A program made the translations under genes and the position numbers. DNA of 64,000 bases from JAIOZK01 sp964468645 (GTDB lineage: Bacteria > Bacteroidota > Bacteroidia > Bacteroidales > JAIOZK01): assembly GCA_964468645.1 (NCBI GenBank), contig CAYXUU010000032.1:8548-72547 (forward strand), written 5' to 3'. Shown in pieces: positions 42,632 to 49,859 of the stretch. How positions within the stretch are numbered: position 1 is the first letter of the stretch; every line of letters starts with the position of its first letter. The notes beneath the pieces were generated by a model, which did no database searches, was not told the DNA's origin, and saw only the letters and a list, made by a program, of their open reading frames with translations.

Positions 42632-44749
42632 CTACTGTACAACCCTTTTCTCCAGTTCTTCAATTCTTTGCTTCAATTCTTCAATAATTTCCTGTTGTTC
42701 CTGTACGGCTTTTACCAGTGGCACAACAAATTCGGAATAGCTCAGGCTGTAAGGTGTTATTTCATTTGCAGGAGTATGTAATCCACTGAAATCAAATCCT
42801 GTGGTTCTGGCTGCCTCTTCCACTTCCTGGGCCAGGAAACCTGTATAAACCCTTGATTCTTTTTTTCTAACAGCTTCTATCATATTATCAGTAGTGAATA
42901 CTTCTTCCGGGACTTTGATATATTCATTCAGCAAATGTATATCCCACTGGAAAGTTACCGGCCGTAACTTCATAATGAAATCAAGCCCTGAAACATTTTC
43001 TTTGATATTTCTTTTAAATCTTGAATCAGAGTATATGCTCCATGTTGTCTGTCCTCCAATCCATTCTACTACTGTATTCCCAATATGGATATAATTGCTT
43101 GCCGTCGGTTCTGCTGCAAAACCAAAAGCTCCGGTATTATCCAGGTCTGAAAATGCCGGACCTGCAAGTCTTCCACAGGCGGTATTTTGATTTCCGGTTT
43201 CATTGTGATGAAGAGCAGTTGTTCCAACTGCTGTGTTTTCCGAACCTGTTGTATTATCAAACAGACTACCACCACCAATAGCTGTGTTAGCAGAACCGGA
43301 AGTATTATCCTGGAGCGAGTGATATCCAACCGCAGTAACAGCCTGCCCTGTACTTTCAACCAGGGCACGGTAACCAACCGCAGTATTTCCATAGGCTGTA
43401 TCGTTTGATTTCAATGATTCATATCCAATGGCAGTATTAGCATAACCTTCAGTATTATCCCAGAGAGACATATGACCTATTGCAACATTATTTCGTGCGT
43501 TTGAGGCACTTGTGGGATTATTGTGATACAATGCAAGATTTCCAATAGCGATATTACATAAATCTTTACTTATGGTATAACCCGTTTGCTGATATAATGC
43601 CATATATCCTATACCAATTGATTCGTTACCTATTGTATTGGCTGTCAAGGACATATAACCAATTGCTATGTTCTCATCACCTGTTGTATTTGAAAAGAGC
43701 GCCTTACTTCCATAGGCAGTATTTGTCTTTCCTGTTGTATTTGTTTTCATTACCTGGTAACCTGTAGCAGTGTTATAAAATCCTGTTGTGTTTCCATATA
43801 ACGCTTTAGAGCCAATGGCAGTGTTATAAGAGGCTTGAGTCGAAGTAGTAGCCCCTGTACCGTTATTAAAAAGTGCCGAATCACCAATTGCAACAATATT
43901 ATTCCTGTCTTCGCATTCATAAAGAGCACGTGTACCTATTGCAACATTAGAGTTTCCTGTTAGGTTGTTATAAAGTGAATGTAACCCTGCTGCCGTATTG
44001 GATGAACCTGTCAGGTTCTGTCTTAGGGATCTGTAACCATAGGCCGTATTGTAACTTCCTGTTGTGTTACTATATAATGCTTCAAATCCCGCTGCTGTGT
44101 TGTAGTTTCCGTACAAATTACTTTTTAGTGAATTATAACCTGAAGCTGTGTTATAACTTCCTACAATGTTGGCATATAAAGACTGAAAACCGATGGCTGT
44201 ATTGCACTGACCGTTAGTATTGGTTGTTCCGGCAGAATCACCTATAAAGACATTATAGTTAGAACTCAGATTGTCGTTAGCACCTGCCAAACCTCCGATA
44301 AAAACAGATTGTCCGGTATTCGCAAATTCCAGTCTTGAGTCAATAAGTTTCATTTTCTCAGTACCGGCTATATCGAACCGGATTATATCCTCATCCGGAT
44401 TCTCTTCAACCTGTACTTTTGTATTTCCATCTGCATCCGAAAGTTCTGATATATATCCGGCTCTTAAAAGGACCCAGGAACTGCCGTTGTAAAAATAGAA
44501 GCCTGGTGTGTTGTTGGTTTGATAGATCAACAATCCTGTAACCGGATTTATACCATCACGTTGTGATTGTTCCATTCTCGGAATTAAAATACCTTTTGAC
44601 AATGATGCTACATCCAGCATTGCGGCATAATTAGGGGGATCTCCACTGCTATTGATCGCCACACCCTCAGTCTGTGATCTTGAGATATTAGCAAAGCACA
44701 AAAGGGACAACACAATAAAACTCAATAATATTGCTTTTGTTTTCTTCAT
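42632..44749 (-). CDS. Surface protein with head-like repeats and S74 chaperone domain
   Basis: 705 residues. Signal peptide, then a Bacteroidota-typical leader (MLDVASLSKGILIPRMEQSQ; TGLLIYQTNNTPGFYFYNG). Residues ~140-560 consist of more than fifteen ~24-residue repeats of the form NTA.GY.SL..NTTG..., resembling trimeric autotransporter or tail-fibre head repeats. The C-terminus has a peptidase S74 intramolecular chaperone domain (SDSRFKRNIKENVSGLDFIM; FLAQEVEEA) and a terminal coiled coil (EQQEIIEELKQRIEELEKRV). Likely a trimeric surface fibre whose S74 domain helps assembly. No phage genes are nearby, so I do not call it prophage. Confidence 0.85.
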   Translation of the reverse strand: MKKTKAILLSFIVLSLLCFANISRSQTEGVAINSSGDPPNYAAMLDVASLSKGILIPRMEQSQRDGINPVTGLLIYQTNNTPGFYFYNGSSWVLLRAGYISELSDADGNTKVQVEENPDEDIIRFDIAGTEKMKLIDSRLEFANTGQSVFIGGLAGANDNLSSNYNVFIGDSAGTTNTNGQCNTAIGFQSLYANIVGSYNTASGYNSLKSNLYGNYNTAAGFEALYSNTTGSYNTAYGYRSLRQNLTGSSNTAAGLHSLYNNLTGNSNVAIGTRALYECEDRNNIVAIGDSALFNNGTGATTSTQASYNTAIGSKALYGNTTGFYNTATGYQVMKTNTTGKTNTAYGSKALFSNTTGDENIAIGYMSLTANTIGNESIGIGYMALYQQTGYTISKDLCNIAIGNLALYHNNPTSASNARNNVAIGHMSLWDNTEGYANTAIGYESLKSNDTAYGNTAVGYRALVESTGQAVTAVGYHSLQDNTSGSANTAIGGGSLFDNTTGSENTAVGTTALHHNETGNQNTACGRLAGPAFSDLDNTGAFGFAAEPTASNYIHIGNTVVEWIGGQTTWSIYSDSRFKRNIKENVSGLDFIMKLRPVTFQWDIHLLNEYIKVPEEVFTTDNMIEAVRKKESRVYTGFLAQEVEEAARTTGFDFSGLHTPANEITPYSLSYSEFVVPLVKAVQEQQEIIEELKQRIEELEKRVVQ

Positions 44750-44883
44750 TATGTTATGTTTTTAAGTTAAGTCTGTATTGTAAGGGAGTTAATTGATATA
44801 ATATATTATAAATATACAAAACCTTTGACTGAAATCAAAGTCACAGGTTTCATTACTCCATAGTTTATCAATTTCAGATACAT

Positions 44884-45510
44884 TTACCCTTCATCCAGGT
44901 ACTTTTGAAACAAATCAATATGTTTCCCGATATGGTATCCATCGATCAGGGCATGATGAACCAGTAATGATACCGGCATTTTGAGTTTATCATTTTCCGT
45001 GTATACTTTCCCAAAAGTGATCTTTGGAATCGAATCATGTTTGGGATTATTACGCGGATACTCAACAGCTGTAAATTGTACCCATGGTACCGTGGAATAG
45101 TGAATAACATTTTCATTATGGGTAGCCGGAATCAGGCCTTTTTCATCCTGGACTTTCTTAATTACCTCTTTTGCCTTCTCAATAAAGATATTAAAATCTT
45201 CATGGTATTCTATATAACTAAAACCAAAAGTGCCATCCTTACGATCTATGGTGGGGGAGGCCATTAATACATCATAACAAACTACATCATCATCCACGAT
45301 TCTGTATTTGAATGCTTCTATATCAATTGCTGCTTTCAGGGATTTATATAGATAGAGAAGGAAGAAGGATATGTTGTTTTCCTTTGCATATATGTAAGCC
45401 TTTGTGCAATCAACATTTACAGTCACACCCCACAATGGATCTTCAAAATCTTTGAAGAAATAAAAATGATCTCTTCGATTCCAGGTTTTGAGATCGATTT
45501 TTTGTTTCAT
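44884..45510 (-). CDS. Chloramphenicol acetyltransferase-like protein
   Basis: 208 residues. The classical trimeric CAT fold: RRDHFYFFKDFEDPLWGVTV near the N-terminus and the catalytic HHALIDGYHIGKH near the C-terminus (active-site His in HHxxxDG). Acetyl-CoA-dependent O-acetylation is predicted. Whether chloramphenicol is the natural substrate cannot be decided; divergent CAT-like proteins are widespread in Bacteroidota chromosomes. No integron or insertion sequence is adjacent. Confidence 0.85.
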   Translation of the reverse strand: MKQKIDLKTWNRRDHFYFFKDFEDPLWGVTVNVDCTKAYIYAKENNISFFLLYLYKSLKAAIDIEAFKYRIVDDDVVCYDVLMASPTIDRKDGTFGFSYIEYHEDFNIFIEKAKEVIKKVQDEKGLIPATHNENVIHYSTVPWVQFTAVEYPRNNPKHDSIPKITFGKVYTENDKLKMPVSLLVHHALIDGYHIGKHIDLFQKYLDEG

Positions 45511-45561
45511 GTGATTAAATTTGAATATGAATCTTGAGTTCGGATTTCTTCAGATTTTCAG

Positions 45562-46077
45562 TTAATTATTTGCTTTACTTTTATAAATACCCTTGAATAT
45601 CGTATTCAATATTTCATCATTCTCATTTCTGACAGTCCATAACTGTGTTATGGTTCCATCCGGATTCTTTATCCACCTGATCTCATGAAAATATATATTA
45701 CCCTGTTGTCCTGAAGATGGGGCGCTTTTTAATATCATGTTACCCTTTACAGTATTTCCTGTAAGTCTCAGTATCCCGCCCTGATTATCAATCCATACCT
45801 GGTTCCAGGTGCTGTCAATACGGCTATAGAAATTATAACTTGTTCCTGTACCACCCTTCACACCAATCCAGTTTTCCCTGAGCACACAACCATCCTGTAA
45901 CTTATCAATCACATTGGTTCCAACCTGTGTCCCAAGGGTGTCATAAACATCCCAACTGCCAATCCAGTAATCAAATTGCCTGTAGGGTTCAAAACAACAA
46001 GGACATTTGTTGGTTTCCTGGGCAATCGAAGCTGAAGCTGCTAATAAAACGATGAGGAGTAACAGTAACTTATTCAT
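45562..46077 (-). CDS. Exported DUF1579-like protein
   Basis: 171 residues with a signal peptide (MNKLLLLLIVLLAASASIAQ). The mature start CPCCFEPYRQFDYWIGSWDV, with the phrase FDYWIGSWDV, is typical of small beta-barrel DUF1579-type proteins. The start overlaps the upstream gene stop by 4 bp (ATGA), so translation is coupled. Function unknown. The CPCC motif near the N-terminus might bind metal or form a disulfide, which is inference. Confidence 0.7.
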   Translation of the reverse strand: MNKLLLLLIVLLAASASIAQETNKCPCCFEPYRQFDYWIGSWDVYDTLGTQVGTNVIDKLQDGCVLRENWIGVKGGTGTSYNFYSRIDSTWNQVWIDNQGGILRLTGNTVKGNMILKSAPSSGQQGNIYFHEIRWIKNPDGTITQLWTVRNENDEILNTIFKGIYKSKANN

Positions 46078-46832
46078 GATCTGGTGCGTTTTCTCCTGGT
46101 ATATCTGAATACCAGAAAGACCACGATCAAAGCAATTCCAAGATAGATTGCCCAGTTTCCGAGCGGCATTGGAAAAGTAGGCAATTCATGATAATAAATG
46201 GTACCATTCCATGTTCTGTCGGGATAGGTATATTCAAACAGGGTGTATCCTCCCAGGCCAATACCGGTGGTTAATTTCAGGTTTGCATCAGTGTATTCGT
46301 TATTGCCATTGGTGTAGAATAAGGAAATAGTTGGATGGTTGAATCCTGTTGGTTCAGTGGTAACGTATAAACCATATGTGCGTGCTGTATTGAGCCAGAT
46401 ACCACCAATGTTAACCGGTGTTGGTATGTCCTGGCCAAGTCCTACCACACTGGGAACCATTCCGGCCAGCGTCCAATCAGATGCAGTAGTTTCAGAACCG
46501 ACATAACTGCCGTCCTTGTAATAAATGTAAATATCGGCAGTTCCGGTCAGGTTGATATCAAATGAATCTATCATAATTCCTTTTACTCCGATAACCTCGA
46601 TATCGAACATATTCCCGTTGAAATTATTATTGGAGGCGAAAATGGTTGTTATCGAAAGCGTGGACTCACTAAAATTGAGAAACCGGGAACCACTTACGGA
46701 TAACACCTCCATGCTTGTTCCTCCATCGGTAATAATTCTGTCAGGTGCTTTGATGTCCTGTGCCGGGCTGAAGCTTCCTGATAATATTAATATCAGTAAA
46801 GCAATAATCCTGAAAATTTTTGTTATATCCAT
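46074..46832 (-). CDS. Exported protein with C-terminal membrane anchor
   Basis: 252 residues: signal peptide (ALLILILSGSFSPAQ), a beta-rich extracytoplasmic domain with repeated structure (FDINLTGTADIYIYYKDGSY; TARTYGLYVTTEPTGF), then a single C-terminal transmembrane helix (NWAIYLGIALIVVFLVFRY) ending in basic residues RRKRTRS. The tripartite end (short Pro-rich motif FPMPLGNW, helix, Arg/Lys) resembles sorting signals processed by exosortase-like enzymes, but I cannot confirm this. Domain family not recognised. A good promoter box lies 24 bp upstream. Confidence 0.6.
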   Translation of the reverse strand: MDITKIFRIIALLILILSGSFSPAQDIKAPDRIITDGGTSMEVLSVSGSRFLNFSESTLSITTIFASNNNFNGNMFDIEVIGVKGIMIDSFDINLTGTADIYIYYKDGSYVGSETTASDWTLAGMVPSVVGLGQDIPTPVNIGGIWLNTARTYGLYVTTEPTGFNHPTISLFYTNGNNEYTDANLKLTTGIGLGGYTLFEYTYPDRTWNGTIYYHELPTFPMPLGNWAIYLGIALIVVFLVFRYTRRKRTRS

Positions 46833-46855
46833 CTGGATGTAATTTGATGATGAAT

Positions 46856-46863
46856 CAAAGATA
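46856..46863 (-). promoter_or_regulatory. -7 box of the 46832 gene
   Basis: Minus-strand TATCTTTG, an exact TAnnTTTG match, 24 bp before the ATG. It would drive the two-gene unit 46832-45562 and lies in the 68-bp gap after the module 3 kinase. Confidence 0.45.
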
Positions 46864-46900
46864 AAAAATTTTAATATATATGTACTCCAATCAGGAACCT

Positions 46901-48253
46901 CTAAAATTGAATGCTGAAAACGGTATTGCCTTCAGGATTATGATGTAGTTTGATGGAGCCATGATGTAATCGCATGATTTGCCTGGCAAGACTTAATCCT
47001 ATCCCTGATCCTCCCTCTTTAGTAGAAAAGAATGGTAAAAATATTTGCTCCCTTATATCATCAGGAATCCCATTCCCATTGTCCATAATATTTATCAATA
47101 TTTTATTATCTGAATTCCTGACGGCTTCAAGTTTAATAACAGGATTGTTGATGCTTTTTACCTCCTCAAGAGCATTTTTAACCAGGTTGATCAGCACCTG
47201 ATTGATCAGGTTTTCGTCTGCATATATTTTCAGGTTTTGAGGCCTTACATCATATGAGAAATCTATCCCGTGCTTTTTAAATTCTTTATCCAACAGGATT
47301 TTTATTCCGGAAATCAGGTCAGTAACATCTACTGTTTTAAATACGGGTGTATTGATCTTTGTCAGTGTACGGTAAGATTCCACAAATCTCAACATCTCTT
47401 TGTTTCGCTTATTCACTGCCTGAAGTCCCTCCACTGCCTGTTCGATATTTTCATCAGTGAGTTCTTTCGACTTCTTTGGCTGGCCCTCAGCAGATAATAA
47501 TTTCAGTATCGTATTGGTTAAAGATTTAACCGGAGCAACGGAATTCATCACTTCATGTCGTAGTATCTGGATCAGCTTCTGCCAGGTTTCAATTTCCTCT
47601 TCTTCAAGTTCGGTATTGATGTTCTGGAATGAGATCAACTTGATCTTTTGATTTTTAATAAACAGGACCATACATTTTACTGATAGTTTACAGATCACTG
47701 ATTCTATCTGGATCTTAAAAAGCCTCTGTTCATTATTTTTTATTTTCCTCAGAAATTCTGTGAAGTCAGGATAATTGTTTTCCATATCAGCCAGATTAGC
47801 GGGGATATCGATTTTCAACAATTCCTCAGCTGCCCGGTTAAAGATTTCTATCTTCCCTTTCTCATCAAAAGAAATTACCGGTGTACCTATCATTTCAAGG
47901 GTAGTTCGGAAATAATGCTGTTCAGTTTCCCTGTCGATCCTGGCTTTGGAAATCAACTGAAGAACCTCATTGTAAATTTCATTTAGCTTTTGCTGTGTCA
48001 GTTCCTTTTCTTCTCTTGTAAATCGCTCCATAAGACCTTCATTCCTGATCAGTTCCATGAAACGAAGAAGTTTTTTACTCGTGTGTCTTAAGTAAATAAT
48101 CAATAGAATAATCTGAATGACAAACAGGAATCCAAGTGTAAATTTGGCAACAATCAGGTGGCTCTGGTATATTGACCATACAAAGAAAAGGCAGGATATG
48201 GCTATCAGGGCTACCCGTACAATTATATTTATGGTGTAATGTTTAAATACCAT
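46901..48253 (-). CDS. Module 3 sensor histidine kinase (NtrY-like)
   Basis: 451 residues from the ATG at 48253 (MVFKHYTINIIVRVALI), which aligns with the other two kinases and overlaps the regulator stop by 11 bp. Two transmembrane helices, a coiled HAMP-like linker, PAS-like (PVISFDEKGKIEIFNRAAEE), H-box LRHEVMNSVAPVKS, N-box INLVKNALEEVKS, DNGNGI, and GGSGIGLSLARQIMRLHHG. It should phosphorylate the regulator encoded upstream. Confidence 0.9.
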   Translation of the reverse strand: MVFKHYTINIIVRVALIAISCLFFVWSIYQSHLIVAKFTLGFLFVIQIILLIIYLRHTSKKLLRFMELIRNEGLMERFTREEKELTQQKLNEIYNEVLQLISKARIDRETEQHYFRTTLEMIGTPVISFDEKGKIEIFNRAAEELLKIDIPANLADMENNYPDFTEFLRKIKNNEQRLFKIQIESVICKLSVKCMVLFIKNQKIKLISFQNINTELEEEEIETWQKLIQILRHEVMNSVAPVKSLTNTILKLLSAEGQPKKSKELTDENIEQAVEGLQAVNKRNKEMLRFVESYRTLTKINTPVFKTVDVTDLISGIKILLDKEFKKHGIDFSYDVRPQNLKIYADENLINQVLINLVKNALEEVKSINNPVIKLEAVRNSDNKILINIMDNGNGIPDDIREQIFLPFFSTKEGGSGIGLSLARQIMRLHHGSIKLHHNPEGNTVFSIQF

Positions 48254-49604
48254 ATTTCCTGATTTTATTATAAAGGGTTTTCCGTGTAACACCCAGTTCC
48301 TTTGCCGCCATGGATTGATTGCCGTTACTTCTCTCAAGCGCCTTCATGATTAAATATTTTTCGTTATCCTCAAGGTTAAGACTGGCCGACGGAACAATTG
48401 TTTCTCCTGCAAGAAGGAAATCCCCATCTGTTAATTCACCTGCTTCAGACATAATTACAGCCTTTTCAACAACATGTTCCAGCTCCCTTATATTCCCGGG
48501 CCAGGAGTGTTGCAATAATTTTTCGATGGCCTGTCGGGTTATGGCTAAATCCTGCTTGTGATATTTTGAGGCATACCTGGCCAGAAATAAATCAACGAAA
48601 AGCGGGATATCCTCTTTTCTTTCCCTTAATGAAGGGATATCTATCTGAATGGTGTTGATCCTGTAAAGAAGATCTTCCCTGAATTTCCCGTTTTTTGCAT
48701 AATCAATCAATGGTTTGTTCGTTGCACAAATAAGGCGAATATCAACAGGAATGTCAACATTGGAACCAATTTTATTGATGATCCTGTTTTGTAAAACGCT
48801 GAGTAACTTCGACTGCTGATTCACTGAGATATTACCGATTTCGTCAAGGAAGAGCGTTCCTCCACCGGCCAGTTCAAACCTTCCGGTTCTTTCTTCCCTT
48901 GCGTCAGTATAAGCACCTTTTTTATGACCGAAAAGTTCACTCTCAAATAAAGTCTCACTGAGTGCTGCCAGATCCACTTTGACAAATATCTCATTATTTC
49001 GTTTTGACAGGCGGTGAATTTCACGGGCAACCAGCTCCTTTCCGGTTCCGTTCTCTCCCAGGATCAAAATATTGGCATCTGTCTTAGCAACCTTTTGTAT
49101 CATATTCCACATTTTCCTCATTACCTTTGATTTGCCTGTCAGCAGCATATATTGTTCGGAAATTGTTTCAGAAAGATGTTTTTGTTTTGATTTTAATTTA
49201 TCGATCTCAAGTTTTGATCTCCTTAGTTTATAAGAGGATATAACGGTGGCAATCAGTTTGTCATCATCCCAGGGTTTGGGGATGAAATCTGTTGCACCCT
49301 GTTTTATGGCTTTTACAGATAATTCTATATCACCATATGCCGTGATTAGAATGATAATGGCACTGGGATCTGAATCAAGAATTCTGTTCATCCAGTAAAT
49401 ACCTTCATTACCGGTATGCTGACCGGCTTTGAAATTCATGTCCAGGATATAAATGTCGATGTTCTTGTTTTCAGCATATGAGGGGATCCTATTTGGGTTT
49501 TTTTCAAGGATGATCTTCTCGAAATATTCTGAAAGCGCCAGTTTCATTGCCAGCAGGATTTCTTCATTATCATCCACTATCAAAATGTTACCCTTGTATT
49601 TCAT
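48243..49604 (-). CDS. Module 3 sigma-54-dependent response regulator (NtrC family)
   Basis: 453 residues from the ATG at 49604 (MKYKGNILIVDDN). Receiver with IYILDMNFKAG, AAA+ domain with GENGTGKELVA and GGTLFLDEIGNISV, sigma-54 loop GAYTDA (consensus GAFTGA), and Fis-type HTH (AAKELGVTRKTLYNKIRKYG). A paralogue of the regulators at 32200 and 36691. It is divergent from the permease at 49860, with paired dyads and a -24/-12 element between. Confidence 0.92.
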   Translation of the reverse strand: MKYKGNILIVDDNEEILLAMKLALSEYFEKIILEKNPNRIPSYAENKNIDIYILDMNFKAGQHTGNEGIYWMNRILDSDPSAIIILITAYGDIELSVKAIKQGATDFIPKPWDDDKLIATVISSYKLRRSKLEIDKLKSKQKHLSETISEQYMLLTGKSKVMRKMWNMIQKVAKTDANILILGENGTGKELVAREIHRLSKRNNEIFVKVDLAALSETLFESELFGHKKGAYTDAREERTGRFELAGGGTLFLDEIGNISVNQQSKLLSVLQNRIINKIGSNVDIPVDIRLICATNKPLIDYAKNGKFREDLLYRINTIQIDIPSLRERKEDIPLFVDLFLARYASKYHKQDLAITRQAIEKLLQHSWPGNIRELEHVVEKAVIMSEAGELTDGDFLLAGETIVPSASLNLEDNEKYLIMKALERSNGNQSMAAKELGVTRKTLYNKIRKYGI

Positions 49605-49690
49605 TTTCAATATTTACCGGTTCAAAAATCGTACAACAATCTTAAATCATTACCAAATCTAAGAAATTTGCACTTCATATGATTCATTAA

Positions 49691-49731
49691 TGTGTAAATA
49701 TTACCCATAGTGTGTATAATAATTACACACT
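49691..49731. promoter_or_regulatory. Module 3 enhancer: two dyads
   Basis: TGTGTAAATATTACCCA (49691-49707; 6 of 7 arm bases paired) and a perfect dyad AGTGTGTA-N7-TACACACT (49709-49731). Centres are 21 bp apart. The layout matches the enhancers of modules 1 and 2, about 77 bp from the -12 element. Confidence 0.65.
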
Positions 49732-49782
49732 CTCTTATTTTGCATATTTAATATAGAAGCTGTATTTCAGTATGTTATAGTT

Positions 49783-49798
49783 TGGTACCGGACTTGGG
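49783..49798 (+). promoter_or_regulatory. Module 3 sigma-54-like promoter
   Basis: TGGTACCGGACTTGGG fits the -24/-12 pattern less well than the other two modules (four of the defined bases differ) but keeps TGG and TTGG at the correct spacing. It is 62 bp before the permease ATG, implying a ~50-nt leader. Confidence 0.45.
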
Positions 49799-49859
49799 AA
49801 TGGTATAGGAAATATATTATTAACTTACAGGTCGGTATTCCTGTAGAAATATTGAAGAC

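Noticed and set aside
42632..44749. Prophage tail fibre
   Set aside because: No capsid, portal, terminase, integrase or lysis genes nearby. The protein has a signal peptide and a Bacteroidota-type leader.
44884..45510. Acquired antibiotic-resistance cassette
   Set aside because: The CAT-like gene has base composition like its neighbours and no integron, insertion sequence or transposon signature adjacent; resistance cannot be inferred from sequence alone.
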